Assembly (NCBI GenBank): GCA_033297075.1
Contig: MU858078.1
Span: 124,001 to 188,000 of the forward strand
Reading direction: 5' to 3'
Source of the DNA: Rhypophila decipiens
Taxonomy: Eukaryota; Ascomycota; Sordariomycetes; Sordariales; Naviculisporaceae
DNA: 64,000 nt
A program made the translations under genes and the position numbers. A model generated the notes under the pieces. It did not search any database. It saw nothing but the letters and a program-made list of their open reading frames with translations, and was not told where the DNA came from. This document shows, piece by piece, positions 24,571 through 36,120 of this stretch. Position 1 is the stretch's first letter. Every line of letters begins with the position of its first letter.

Positions 24571-26036
24571 CTAAGCAACCCGTCCATCTTGCCCACCACC
24601 AAGGACAAGCGGCCCACTAGCCTGCGGAAGAACAATCGTCTCCCTCCACATGGGCAAAAAGATGAAAACCAGCACACAAGCACAAGCAAAGATACTACCC
24701 CCCGCAATACTCTGCAACACAATCTTTTGCTGCAATCTCCGAAGATGCTTCTCCTTGACCCTCAAGCGGCGATCAAAGATCATGAGTCTAGAAAGCGTCT
24801 TCATGAAGCCCGTCTGGTTAGACATCTTACCCCCCGAATCATCAAACCTCTCCCACGGCAACGCTTGCCGGCGACTAAATAACAACAAGAAGAAGCAACT
24901 TCCCCTTAGACCGGACAGCACGAGGGTCATGCCAAGCCACCACATTGGCCAGGCACAAAACGCCTCAAACATGGAGTGCGCGCCTCGATAGGGGACGAAA
25001 CCTCGGAGAAAGACGACCAGGAACCCGGCGATGAGATTACCAAACCCAAGGGCGGTAGCGACGCAGATGGTCTCGAACGTGCCGTTTGATACACCCAGAC
25101 GGACAAAGTTCCTGTGGGAGCAATTACGGAGGAGGCCGTAGACGTGGTCGGCTACGGGCTTGAGAGCAGCCGGGTGGGTCGAGTTTTGCAGGTCGGCGAT
25201 GGCTTGTTGGCGCATGATGGGCGGGATGTTGAGTTCCTTTGTGCCCCCCGGGGAGAGAAACAGCTCGACGATGGTGTCGAGTTCGGTCCGCGCGACGGCG
25301 CCCGTTGTTGGGTTGAGGAGCTGGAAGTTGGAGAGGTCGGCGGCGGTGGGCTTGGCTGATCCTGTCTTTGGTGGTGCTGGAGCGGAGCACGTCTTGGATT
25401 TGGCCGAACATATGGCGTCTACTGCGATGAGTTGGGCGATTCTTTCGAGCGTCTCTTTGGCTAGTTGGTCGTGATTGGGTTAGTTGACGGTGTGGGATGG
25501 GAGGAGGATAGTGTGACTTACCGATCTCGGGGTCAAAGGACTCATCGTCGTCAGGAACGAGCTCCTTGATCTTTGCTACCGAGGAATCACTCTGCGATGC
25601 GCTCGGGATGGATCCGTAGTCCAGCTCTTTGATGTCCCCGTTTCCTTTGGCGTAGCTTGCTTCGTAGTTCTTGAACCTATGAGCGAGGTGTGAGGATGTG
25701 ACTTGGTCGACAGCAATGATGAGGAATCCTACCACATGTAAAACTCGAGATTCTCTGCCGAAAACTCAATGTGCTTCAGGTACATGTAAAAGTCATATAA
25801 TGACATGGGGCTGCCTGTGATATCATGTGAGCAAAGTGGACGTCAGGCTTGAACCCAGAGTGTCGCATACATGTCCTGTTCTCCAAGATTCTGTCCAGAC
25901 GCAGGCGGCTGGGGATCATGGTCCGACGGCCATCGGGACTCATAGGCCGGCGGCCGGTGGCGACGTTGTCGGCATACTCTCTGATGTCTCGATATTCTGG
26001 CTTCTTGTACCAGACCAGCCACGAAGGGAGCCTCAT
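24571..26036 (-). CDS. RGS-domain protein with three transmembrane segments (Rax1-like)
   Basis: Probable membrane-anchored regulator of G-protein signalling. On the minus strand I assemble exons 26036-25871, 25814-25733, 25676-25522 and 25460-24571, giving 430 aa; donors are GTATGC, GTAGGA and GTAAGT, and every junction keeps frame. The N-terminus MRLPSWLVWYKKPEYRDI leads into an RGS fold: SPMSLYDFYMYLKHIEFSAENLEFYMWFKNYE is split across the junctions, and the RGS C-terminal half ends near NCSHRNFVRLGVSNGTFE. Three hydrophobic helices follow (ICVATALGFGNLIAGFLVVFL, a Trp-rich one at CAWPMWWLGMTLVL, and GGSIFACACVLVFIFLPMW). RGS plus three C-terminal helices is the arrangement of fungal Rax1-type and related proteins. 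An open frame continues upstream of 26036 to an acceptor-like CAG near 26128, so an extra 5' exon is possible. Domain identity is confident; the start is less so. Confidence 0.85.
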
Positions 26037-28437
26037 GATGATGGCTTCAGGCTTGGACCTGTGGATGTCCAAAGCTTTGCTTGGCGATCTCGAAGTCGTC
26101 TGGGCTGGGGTGGACCCTGGGGCAGAAGGAAAAAAGCAAAGGGTTGAAGAAACGAAAGTGAGACGGGGTCCAGCTAATAATGTAGTGCGCCGTTTGCTCT
26201 TCAGCCCTGGCTCAATAAAGCCAAGCCTGGGCCCGATGACTATCGGCAGCAGATGAACTATGATCTGGGCTTCGGATGACGCTACTTCGGGAAGCCTGCC
26301 GTCCGGGTGGAATATCGATATTAGGAGCCATCAGCTCAGCCATGCTCATCATCCTCGGGGGAGCGGCAGATATAACGCACAAGCCTCCGCGAGTCTTGGG
26401 CAAACGGGAGTCGGCAGTGTACGCTTTGATCAGAAAGTGATCAAAATGATACCCCCAAACTCGACATGATGGATGCGAGGTGGGGGATCATGGTGAAGCC
26501 GAGATAGCCCATCAGAGACAAGGTCTGCCAGCTTGTCAGATGGGGGGAGGTTATCAGAGGCGGGCTGGACCTGCATGACACGATCCGAAGGAGGGTAAAC
26601 AAGGAGGAATCCAGGTGCCACAAAAAGCAGGGGTAGCTCATGAAATTCCGAATCCAGCACCGTGGCTGGCAGCTGAATGCAGTGAAGGGTGCCGTTCCCA
26701 CCCTTGAGCCTACTTAACAGACGTGAGCGACCAGGAGCGGTTCCTCTCTCCCAAACCGCGTCAAAAGTGTTAAGGTCGGCGGTGTCACCGACCCCAAAAT
26801 CCAGGAACAAGAGTTGAACAAGACGGATCGTCATGAGAAGCAGGGATCAACCTGGATCTCCGTCCGAGGTGGATATTGGAGATGTCATGCCAAGGACGAC
26901 TTCTGATTGGAGTGAAGCCCGACCACAGCTGGATATCGCCAACATTTATCACCTTTATTGGATTGGGGTCCTTCGCTTTTGCTCAATTTTTTTCGTCTTC
27001 TTCCTCTTTGTTTCTCCTTTTCTTCCTCGTTTGAGCATGTCTGTGACTTGGTCCCTCGCTGTTGAGATGGTGGTACGGGGTAGGTCGTCCCCCACCTTCC
27101 CCTCCATCATTGAGACCGACAGAGGTCCCTGCAACTGCCGCCCCAAACATCCAGACCGCGCACTGTTTTCATTATCACCCGCAAGGTCAATGCGTCTCTC
27201 ACGGGCCAATAAGATGGGATGGAGACCGCAGAGAGGTTGCATACAATGGTGTATGTCTTGAAACCGAGCTGTCATGGCGTTGAATTGTAGTCGGTGTGCT
27301 CAAAGAGAAAGACAAATGCTGCGGAGTGTTCCGAAAAGGAAGAAGCAGGCGGGGTGTTACATTTTGTCTTGCGCGCTAAATCCAGGTGGAATTAGCGGGA
27401 CTTTCCAGCGGATCGTCCGATCTCAATGTTGCCCCGGTCTCCGGCCCCGGGGGGATTTGGCAGCGGGACAATCCACAGCACGTGGTTGATTCTCCACACT
27501 TAAAAAATACCATTGACCGAAAACAAGGAAAGGCCTTGCGCTCGGATCTTGATATGGAGAAAGCATCACCAGCACTTGCACACTTTTGGTCTTGTTCCCG
27601 AATCTAGCTCACACTAAATTCGATTTTCAGGGCCAATGCGCACAAGAAGAGAGAGAATTGATGATTTCGCAAGCCTCCACCAGTCTACGGCCCCACAGCG
27701 GGCTTGGAAGGGCCGAACAAAAAAAAGCAAAGAAAAATGGCGGGTTTGGCATGTCTTATCCCTGCTTCCTCAGCGAGAGTCTGGATCTCAGTGGCCACTG
27801 AGATCGCCCCACCAAAGGAACTCGACGCCATTGTTCACAGAACAGTCAGAAAGAAAGGAAGGAGAGCCTTATGAAAAGGAATCCTCCTTCCTTTTCACAG
27901 TTCCTTTTCACACACTCACTTCCCTCAACAGAAAACAAGACCGATAGCAAAGTTGCAACGACTACCGACTGGATGACACTCGGACGCAAAAGCGTGGTGT
28001 AAGTAAGAAAAAGGGGTCCAAGCAACCACTGCAACTCACCTGCCAGTGCTGCCACACCAATCGTCCTTACGATCGTCGTCCTCTGATTGGTCGAACACAT
28101 ATCGCGAGTGATAACGGGAGATCTGCGCTGGGGGAGCGTGGGAGGGAATCATTGCCTATTGCAGCCAGAAAATGAAACGAGACAAGAGAAACAGCCACCT
28201 CTGCCACTCAGACACTCAGACAACGCCAATTCACTTCAGGAAACGATTTTCAGAAGAAATAATCGACGAAAATTCAACGCACGATGGTAAGACTTTTCAC
28301 ACAAAAGAACAGAAAGCGGGGACATGAATCATGAAATTCACAGTTTGGGGGGGAGAAAAAAACGGTTATGGTTAAGTATTGAATTGCTTATTTTGTTCCT
28401 CCTGCAAGGACGTTTTATATTCTTTAGACCTGTCACA
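26037..28437. other. 2.4 kb intergenic region
   Basis: Upstream region of the RGS gene and downstream region of the next minus-strand gene. Several 70-140 codon frames overlap on both strands but none carries a recognisable domain. A missing 5' exon of the RGS gene could lie in the first few hundred bases. Confidence 0.5.
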
Positions 28438-29193
28438 TCACACAAAGTAACGAGCAGGATCCAAGACCCGTAAAACGGCCTCCTTGCTTACGCGGTAAAG
28501 TCGGCCTGGCTCGTCAAGACGACGATACCGTGCTTGCCGCCTCTGCCGCTGTAGCAGTGGGACCGAGGGGTCGGGGAAGTAGCGAGGGACGGGACTGGGC
28601 AGCTCACTGAGCGGATTCGGTCGTCGGTCCGTTAGGTAGTGGTAGCTGATGGAGGTCATCAGTTTGAGGGTGTTTATCACCGAGAGAGTCCCGAGAATTG
28701 CAAACATGCCTGTTGAGAACACGCTCACAACTCCCTTGACTTGCAACATCTTGAGCTCATGGTAGCGCATCCATCCGCGGATCCCCAAGATGAGATGGAG
28801 AGCAAGGTAGATGTGACTAGCCAAGAGATAGACTATGGGAGTGATAACGTCAGTTGTACCGAATGGTTCGAACACGGGCCTAGCAAGAACGTAATCCGAG
28901 GATACGTACCCGTGCAAGTGCCGGAGCGAGTTGAGAAAGTAGACATCAGTACAAATCACCAGAATAGAGGATTCGACAATGTCCCAGGTTGTTTTGAGGT
29001 GGGAGACGGTCGAGAGAGAGTGGAGAGCAATGCTGTACATGGCCATCAGCAGGATGTTCTTCAAAAGCTTCAACCAAAACCGCACCTTTGGGTCTCTCAA
29101 GTCCCGCTTGATCACTTGACCGAGCATTTTGTTTACTGTGAAAGAGCCTTCACGCGGCGGGGGAACAGGGAACGTACCGTACGATTGCGACAT
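28438..29193 (-). CDS. Four-pass membrane protein of unknown function
   Basis: Single-exon gene, 251 aa from the ATG at 29193 (MSQSYGTFPVPPP). The frame stays open upstream to an ATG at 29307, but the shorter start is preferred because the intervening residues look non-coding. Four hydrophobic segments are visible (LKLLKNILLMAMYSIAL, IVESSILVICTDVYF, TPIVYLLASHIYLALHLIL, VVSVFSTGMFAILGTLSVI), followed by an Arg-rich cytosolic-looking tail of about 70 residues with RQRRQARYRRLDE. I do not recognise the family. It stands alone with long flanking intergenic stretches. Confidence 0.65.
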   Translation of the reverse strand: MSQSYGTFPVPPPREGSFTVNKMLGQVIKRDLRDPKVRFWLKLLKNILLMAMYSIALHSLSTVSHLKTTWDIVESSILVICTDVYFLNSLRHLHGYVSSDYVLARPVFEPFGTTDVITPIVYLLASHIYLALHLILGIRGWMRYHELKMLQVKGVVSVFSTGMFAILGTLSVINTLKLMTSISYHYLTDRRPNPLSELPSPVPRYFPDPSVPLLQRQRRQARYRRLDEPGRLYRVSKEAVLRVLDPARYFV

Positions 29194-30907
29194 GTTGAAC
29201 TTGTATATTGAAGATTTCAAACACTTATTTGTAATTATCGCACACTTGTATACAGTATTTTCCCTGCCTTTGGAAGGGTTGAAGCGGCCTGCCGTCTCTG
29301 TAGACACAAGATTTTCATAAGAAGCCGTTGCTGGGGACTGGGCTTATAAGTACTTGTTCGAATAAGATGAACAAATTTGGTAATTACGACACAGAAGCAC
29401 ATTCTCTAGAACAATGCTATTGTGTGGGTTCTCAACATCACTCTCAAAGGAGATAACGCCGGAGTGTGGCTGAACAAAGGGTTGGTGATTCTTTGTTCTC
29501 AACCCGGGGCGTTCCACGTGGATTGTGGTCGCACGACTGAACTGACAAACTCTATTCAGCAGACGTTACTACGATTAGATACATGAGGCAGTAGACAAAG
29601 TGTCAAGGTCACTCGTCGGTTTTTGGAGCCTGGAGTCCGGCACGGGAGTCGGCCGGCACGGCAAACGGCCGGGAGGGTGCCCGAGCCGAGCCGAGCCGAG
29701 CCGGATGTGTGGCTGTCCAGTGTGCGAGTTCGCTGTCTGAACATCGAGTTCCAACTCTCTCTGATTATGCTTGTTTTTATTATTCATAGTTCTTGTTTCC
29801 TTGAGCTGCTCAGCCCCTGTTGAGCTGTAACTTATGGTCAAACGTGGTCACGGTACTGCCCCCAAGGGCCCATATCCTTGAGCAGAAGATGCGGACTTGC
29901 ACCCGCAAGGAAGCAGCTCCCAGGCTCATGCCAAATGATTGGAAATACTTCACTCGTATGAGAGAATTATCACCTGCCTTGTCAATTTAAATTCCCAATT
30001 GCGTGGTGATCAACATGCACGTTGGCGGCGATGTGAGCGGCACAACCCGTGACGGGAACGTTCAACCCAGCTCATTCCACGGGTCTACCATGGAATCCTT
30101 GGCTCTCGACCAGCTGGAAGCTCATCCAGCGGGTTCAATCCCGGTCTGGATCCCACTGCCCGTTCTCGGAGGCGCGGCAGATGCCATGGCAAGGGCCCGA
30201 AGCTGATCAAACCACCCATCATTCTGGTCCCTGTTTGCCCGATTCCAAACAACACGACACGTCACCGTGATAGCGGCACAGACGGTGCCACTGACAAGAG
30301 TCGGTATTTGCCACTCCGGCTCGTCTGACTACCGCGTATGGCACTTGTTCAATCTCATGGGTACGAATCACGGTCAGGATGTTGTTAACGAAGCATGCTT
30401 CGATGCCTTGGAAGGGTGGCCCCTGAACAGAACGGAACAGAACAGAACAGGTATGTCCCCGCAACCCGTAATTTGGAGGCCATCATCTTCCAATGACAGA
30501 CTAAGAAAACCCTCAAATAGAATGACAGCTGTAGTGTAACAGAAACGGAGATGATTATCTCCTCAACTGACCCGGAGCTGAGGAAATTCGCAGATGCAGC
30601 TTGGTCCAGTTGGTCACACGAGAAGTCAGAAATCCGCCCAAAAGGACGTAGCAATTACCCAAACCTACCAAGCAAGACGCGAAGTTTTTGGGGCGCTCCC
30701 ACGCTACGCCTCAGGTCGACGTTGGAATTTAATATGTGATCAACATGTTTCAACCACGGGCCCACGGCTCTCATGCTCCTCTGCGGCGCCGCCATGCCCG
30801 GCAATGGATATCTTTCCAGCATGCCCGCAGATGTTCACTCGAGTTTTGTTCTTTCCTTTATGTGACTTGCCCGGTTCACAAGGTCCTCATAAACACCATC
30901 AAAAGTC
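29194..30907. other. 1.7 kb intergenic region
   Basis: Divergent promoter region between the four-pass membrane protein and the Cys-rich surface protein. It contains a CCGAG pentanucleotide repeat and an imperfect GAACA-type repeat near 30427-30450. No supported gene. Confidence 0.55.
29681..29703 (+). repeat. (CCGAG)n pentanucleotide repeat
   Basis: Four tandem CCGAG units plus a partial one in intergenic DNA. Confidence 0.8.
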
Positions 30908-32103
30908 ATGAGAATAAAGGACGAAAGGCACTGGGCATGCCTCCTGCTGGCAACTACCATATTTATTCGGACCACAAGAGCAGCAGATGCAGTATGCTAC
31001 GATACCTGGGGGACTGAAAACAAGGACTTGGTCCCGTGCAGCTCAGACGACTCAACAAAGACAACCTCATGCTGCGCCAAAGGCGACTACTGTCTCTCCA
31101 ATGGCCTCTGTCTCAGCACCAGCGTCAACAACCTCATGACGCAGCAAGGATGCACCGACAAGAACTGGAGCGAGCCATGCAATAGGATATGCGGTGTCAA
31201 TAGCTGTAAGACCTCTCTTGTGTCGAGCTAGCCATGGCATCAACCAGACTAACAAAGACAGCCAACAACCAAACCGCCTCGTCCAAGTCGTCCCGCCGAA
31301 AACAACGACGTGATCACGCAGAACTAAACATCAGAAACCAGCCAAACGACGACGTAGGAATTGCCCTCATGCCCTGCATCAACAGCTGGAACGGCCTCGG
31401 AAACGTGCGGTACTGCTGCGAGACCGACGCAATCCAATGCTGCCAAAACGCAAAATGGACGAGCATACCACCAGGAACCCTAATACGCGGGTCTGTCCCG
31501 ACCTCAATCCCAACAACACAAGCAACCTCAGACCCGCCGTCCAAGCCATCCCCCCCAGCAAACCAAACCCCCGCCGCAGCGTCCAACTCTGAACCCACAA
31601 CCGACACAACAGCCTCCTCCTCTGACCAAGCAGAATCCACCGCTCTCCGGGTAGGCGTCGGCGTCGGTCTAGGAATCGGCATCCCCATCCTGATAATGCT
31701 CATCGTCATGGTGGTGATCCTCCTCCGCCAGTACAAGAAACAATCCGCCGCGGCAGATCTCGCGGCGCTGCCGAGGACGATGACGCCCTTCCGGATGGTC
31801 GACACACGAAGATCGAGTACAGTGGGGAGTCTCCATCGACACATGAGTAGCCGCACCACAAGGGCAGCAGCAGGTCCGCTCGAGGAGTGGCCGCCTAGTA
31901 ACATGGAGTGGGGGTCACCGTCTACCATGTCGGACCGGGGGGTGTTGCTTTCGCCCGTGTTGCCGCTGCAGAGGCCGCTTAGTCCCACGCCGCTTGCTGA
32001 GATGGATGGGGAGCGGCCGCAGGTTTCGCCTATTAGTGTTACGCGGAGTAGTAAACCCAAGGTTGAGCAGTTGGAGTTGCCTTTGGGGGCTGATGTTGAG
32101 TAG
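30908..32103 (+). CDS. Cys-rich single-pass surface protein (sensor-like)
   Basis: Two exons, 30908-31205 and 31262-32103, encode 379 aa; the donor is GTAAGA, the acceptor ACAG, and the junction rebuilds a Ser codon. A signal peptide (ACLLLATTIFIRTTRA) is followed by a Cys-rich ectodomain with CYDTWG, SCCAKGDYC and YCCETDAIQCC. A Pro/Ser/Thr-rich, presumably O-glycosylated stalk (about residues 175-225) follows, then a single transmembrane helix with a Gly-rich N-terminal half (VGVGVGLGIGIPILIMLIV), a basic stop-transfer (RQYKKQ) and a cytosolic tail of about 120 residues. The layout recalls fungal wall-stress sensors and a common family of Ascomycete Cys-rich membrane proteins, but no WSC domain is obvious. 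Function is unknown. Confidence 0.78.
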
Positions 32104-32568
32104 TAATGGATTTGTTTTTCTTTCCTTTTGTGCTTTCCATAAAAGATGGATAATAGTAATGTAATGAGATGGCGTTTTGGAGGTTATTGGCGTTCCTGTT
32201 AGTAGTATTATTTTAGCATAATATCTGTGGGAAGCCTGAGGGGGGTAGTCGTTGACATGTCTTTGGGTTTGGAAGGGTCAACGGCGCTTGTTGTGGCCCT
32301 TTTGTCTTTGGTGTAATGAGTCGAACGGATAGTAATAACTTTTCTTGTACCCAAGATACTCTCTTTCTGGTCACGCCCAGGCCCCTTTTTCTCCATCAGC
32401 GATTGACTATTTGCTTCTACTTATCTTGGAAACAATCTAGTATTCATTCGTACGTCTCATCCTATCAACTACATGTAGGATCCAAGACAATGTCACAGTC
32501 ATTGAGTATTAGAAGATCTTGACTGTAATTAATTGCCTCAAAGAGACAGAAACTAACCGAGTGCTTGA
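32104..32568. other. Convergent 3' region at the cluster's left border
   Basis: About 460 bp between the stop codons of the surface protein and glycosyltransferase 1. No gene is visible. This is the natural left edge of the biosynthetic cluster. Confidence 0.6.
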
Positions 32569-34014
32569 TCAAAAACCAGCAGCCCTCACAAGCTCATCCA
32601 CATTCTCCCCAATCACCCTCAACGGATCAGACCCCTCCATCTCCCTCTTGATATTCTCACAAACCTCCTTATACCTCCCATCCCCCAGAACCTCATCCAC
32701 ACCCTCCCTAATAGCTGCCACACTCGGCCGTCCAGACCTGAGATTAACCGCCGCCCCCGCCCACGCCGTGATAGCACACATCTCAGCCTTGTCCTCCGTC
32801 TCGCCGGCCAGCACCATGGGCGTGCCGTGCGACAGACTATGAATCACACCGCCGTATCCCCCATTTCCGACAAACACGTCCGCGTGTGGCAGGATGGCGT
32901 CATACGGCAAGTAATCTGCTACATGGACGTTTGCTGGTATATTCTGCTGGGATGGGAGGGTAGCGCCTCGCAGACCTAGCACGGCTATCACTATTGTGTT
33001 GGGCCGATTGCGTAGTGCCTCGATGGTGGGGAGGACCAGGGCGCCGTAGTCGAAGATGACGGTGCCTTGGCAGACGAACACTATCTTGTTGTTTTGGGGG
33101 TTTTGGATGACGGCTTCGTTCCACCACTCTGGCAGCTCGGGAGTGGTGTTTGGAAGGAGCTTGGGCAGACCGCCTGCGTAGCGAAAGGTTGATGGTGCGT
33201 CGGAGCGCGGGTACATGATACTGGCCGGACACATTTGCAGAAACCTGTCGGGCCAAGTGTAGGGCGCGTCAAAGGCAGGACCGTCTTCTTTTCGGATTTT
33301 GCCGACGCCGACAGATTCCAGAATCTCGTCCAAGACTTGTAATGGCTTGGCAAAGATGGTCTTGTTCATATGCGCCTGCATGGCTGCGTAAGCTGCGCGG
33401 TCCTCGTCGTTTCTTGGTAGGGGCAGGCCCGGCCCAAACGGCGGCACGTCTCTGCTGCTCAGACTGACGGGGTTGATGCCTATGCCTATCATGCCGTCTG
33501 GTTTGGGCCCGTCGCAGCTGCGCATCAGGGGCAGGGCACCCACGGAGGCGCTCTCGTTGAGGACGATGATGGGGCTGGTGGGTGATTCAGTTCGAAGCTG
33601 GGAGATGGCGGTCTGTACGGCGCGGAGCTGGTCGGGAATGACGCGGAAGAAGCTGTGCTCCAGGGCGTAGGCGAACTGCTCTGGACTACCGGGCGCCAGG
33701 AGAGCGTGCTGGGGCCATTTGGCGTCGCGGTCGCCGTCCCAGTAGTCGCCGTATCCTTGGATGGCGACGTACCGCGCGCCGAGGGATGTGAATGTCGGCC
33801 GGTAGTGGCTTGATGAGACGACGGTTAGGGGGTAGCCGGCTTGGATGAGGGCCTGGAAGTTACTGGTCAGTTTTGAGGGACAGACTAAAGTACACTACAC
33901 GGATGGACCTGCCTTGGCGATGGTCGAGATGGGGTGCACATGGCCCTTGCCGGGCGTACACGTCAGGATCAGGTTTGGCTTGGTGGTGGGCGTGGATTTT
34001 GCCATGTCTGCCAT
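32569..34014 (-). CDS. GT1-type (MGT-like) glycosyltransferase 1
   Basis: Cytosolic UDP-sugar-dependent glycosyltransferase, inferred to decorate the cluster product. Exon 1 (34014-33913) encodes 34 residues from MADMAKS to STIAK; exon 2 (33852-32569) gives a total of 461 aa. The intron starts with GC (GCAGGT) rather than GT: only that choice keeps the frame and yields STIAKALIQAGYP, matching the second GT of the cluster. The N-terminal acceptor half has CTPGKGHVHP, the typical Gly-His loop of the family, and the C-terminal nucleotide-sugar half has VFVCQGT, LPHADVFVGNGGYGG and HGTPMVLAGETEDK, equivalent to the GT1 donor-binding signature. It is a clear paralogue of the GT at 60376-61885 (shared PDRFxQMC, YPRSDAP, AGG, VNLRxGxPSV). 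The downstream neighbour upstream of its start is the AT3 gene, transcribed divergently. Confidence 0.88.
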
Positions 34015-34050
34015 GAATCAAGTGATGGATGAGCTGATACCGAGTATGAT

Positions 34051-34100
34051 GAGTGAGAGGCGAGTGAGTGAGAGGCGAGTGAGTGAACAGGTGAGTGAGT
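34051..34100 (+). repeat. GAGTGAGAGGC-type minisatellite
   Basis: Two near-perfect GAGTGAGAGGC units followed by decaying GAGTGA units, in the 5' leader region of glycosyltransferase 1. Confidence 0.75.
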
Positions 34101-34283
34101 GTCTATATGAGAGTAAACAAGCCAAACAAGTTCATCCTTGTCATCCGTACTTCAGACATGGATAATGATACTGGTACATGTACGGATATTACCAGAATGT
34201 CTGATACTGAAATATGCACTTACTGCAGCAGTTAGTCCCCTGTGCACATGGTGTGTATGTAGTATAATCAGGTCCACACCCTC

Positions 34284-34291
34284 CCGTACGG
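34284..34291. promoter_or_regulatory. CCGTACGG palindrome between GT1 and AT3
   Basis: Perfect 8-bp palindrome with inverted CGG/CCG halves, the kind of site zinc-cluster regulators can bind. The same 8-mer occurs at 47453 and 48932, both in cluster intergenic DNA. Function is inferred only from recurrence. Confidence 0.3.
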
Positions 34292-34724
34292 CAATGCGGC
34301 CTGCCAAGAATCGGTAATTGCATGCGTCTGACCTAATCATTCCTCTGCAATCCTTCTGCAGGTCCCTCGGATGAATGGTGTTGTCAACTTTTGTCAAGGA
34401 TCTTCAATCAGGCCATCACATGTTTGAGGGATGTAGTAATTATAGAGTTGCGGTATGCAACAAGGGAGGTGATGGCGATCCTTGACAAGTTGACGACTGT
34501 AGCCTGTATTCACGTTACGGTGATACGCATCGGTCGTCTCACTACTGCTGCCTCAATTGCTTGTATCTCTTCTCAACACCCTGACACCGAGGACGTAGCA
34601 AGACCGCTGAGTCTGGGGCTCTGCTGTCCGCCGTAGCTCTCTCATACAGCGGGTGCCCCCTCTAACACCAGGTGGTGTACCATAGCAAGTCCACACACAC
34701 ACACAAACAAAAAAGACCGTCACC

Positions 34725-36008
34725 ATGTCGTCGTCCATCGACCAAAATCCAGCCCTCCCGTCTCCGGCAGTCCATCTCAAACCCGGAGGTGCCGCCGCCC
34801 CGACCGGCCTCCGCCCCCCACGCCGGCACGACATCGACAACCTCCGCTCCTTCTGCACCGCGCACGTAATCGCCCACCACACGGCCATCGCCTACGGCGG
34901 CATCTCGGGCGCCGGCCTGCCTCCCCAAGCCCACTCGGGTCTATTCGACGATGCCTCGCCCCTTTTCACGCCCTTCATCGCCACCAACCTCAGCTATGGC
35001 ATGGGCCTGTATTTCTTCTTGTCTGGGCAGATGACGGCGCAGAGCATGTCCCGCTCCAAATCGGACTGGGGATTGATCCGAAGCAAACTCTGGCGGCTGG
35101 GGATGCCGGCGTTGCTGTATAGCGCGCTTATTGATCCCGTCGGGGCGGTGATTGCACGGCCGGAAAAGACGCTGGTGGGGAATCTCGGGAAATATGTTGG
35201 CGAGGTTGGCAAGCTGGATGGTGTCAGGGGCCCCGTGTGGTATAACGCTACCCTGATCGTGTTTGATATTTGTGCTGTTGCTTTGAGGAGGGTACTGCCT
35301 TATAGTGGTAGCCCAAGTCCCAAGTTTGTCAAGGCGGCGTTCAGGCTGCTTGGTCGCTGGGGATGGCTGGGCGTTGCGGGCGCGAGCTTCTTGCTAAGGA
35401 CCAAGCTCCCGCCGGGTGGGGTTATCCCTGTCATCGGTGTCGACCCGGCCTATCTCCTGCAGTACATCTTTGGATATGCCCTCGGCCATGCCGCCTTTCA
35501 CGTCGGCGAGCGGAGCATTCCCGGCCCGGAGAACTTGTCCGTCTACAAGGCGTATGCCATATCGCTGGGCACACTGCCGTTGCTGTTCCTCCCGGGCTTC
35601 CTCAAAGGCGAGGGCATCGGAGGAGCCGTGCAGCTCGGCGGGTGGAACTGGACGGCTGCGATATATGCCGTGTGGAACGAGCTGTCCTTTTATACGCTCG
35701 CGCCGGCGGTGATGCAGACGTTTGAGAGGAACTACAACAGACCGGCTGGCAGGGGCCTGTGGTCTCCTAGGTATTCGTACGCGGCCTTCTTGTTGCATAC
35801 GCTGGTGTCGTGGGTTGCCGACTTGGGTCTGGCTCGGCTCTTGAAGCGCAGCGATGGGAAGAGACCGGCTTGGATGTCCAACAGGGCGTGGCAGGCGTTT
35901 GGGCCGCTGCTTGTCACGGCCGTCATGAGCGCGGTGGATATTCTCGGCTCGTTCAAGCTCGGGCAGCTGTTGATTGATTCCGTCCCTGGTGTTGGCTCTC
36001 TTTTGTAG
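34725..36008 (+). CDS. Acyltransferase-3 family membrane protein
   Basis: Intronless, 427 aa. The N-terminus carries the acyltransferase-3 signature region (RHDIDNLRSFCTAHVIAHHTA, here split as HDIDNLRSFC and VIAHHTA) with the His pair expected for catalysis, preceded by a Pro-rich tail. About nine to ten hydrophobic helices follow, for example LYFFLSGQMTAQ, GMPALLYSALIDPVGAVI, YLLQYIFGYALGHAAF, TLPLLFLPGF and YAAFLLHTLVSWVADLG. Members of this family transfer acyl groups, often acetyl, from acyl-CoA or an equivalent to sugars or other small molecules at a membrane. With two glycosyltransferases in the cluster, O-acylation of a sugar is the obvious but unproven role. The length is normal for the family. 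Confidence 0.85.
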   Translation: MSSSIDQNPALPSPAVHLKPGGAAAPTGLRPPRRHDIDNLRSFCTAHVIAHHTAIAYGGISGAGLPPQAHSGLFDDASPLFTPFIATNLSYGMGLYFFLSGQMTAQSMSRSKSDWGLIRSKLWRLGMPALLYSALIDPVGAVIARPEKTLVGNLGKYVGEVGKLDGVRGPVWYNATLIVFDICAVALRRVLPYSGSPSPKFVKAAFRLLGRWGWLGVAGASFLLRTKLPPGGVIPVIGVDPAYLLQYIFGYALGHAAFHVGERSIPGPENLSVYKAYAISLGTLPLLFLPGFLKGEGIGGAVQLGGWNWTAAIYAVWNELSFYTLAPAVMQTFERNYNRPAGRGLWSPRYSYAAFLLHTLVSWVADLGLARLLKRSDGKRPAWMSNRAWQAFGPLLVTAVMSAVDILGSFKLGQLLIDSVPGVGSLL

Positions 36009-36120
36009 TTTAGGCAGTTAAAGACCAGCCAGTCATTGGTTTGATTATCCATTCTCTTTGTTACAATACAACTCGTAATCATGTCATTGTCATCTCACTT
36101 CTTCCATTTTCTAGAAAAAC

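Larger units (their letters stand above)
34015..34724. other. Divergent promoter between GT1 and AT3
   Basis: About 0.7 kb of shared regulatory region. It holds a GAGTGAGAGGC minisatellite close to the GT1 start, a CCGTACGG palindrome at 34284-34291 and an (AC)n run just before the AT3 start. No gene is visible. Confidence 0.6.

Noticed and set aside
28284..28295. ATG directly followed by a GTAAGA donor, as in some genes with a minimal first exon
   Set aside because: No plus-strand second exon follows; a minus-strand gene occupies the next kilobase.
30120..30150. tRNA-like B-box (GGTTCAATCCC)
   Set aside because: The T-stem does not pair and no cloverleaf can be drawn around it.
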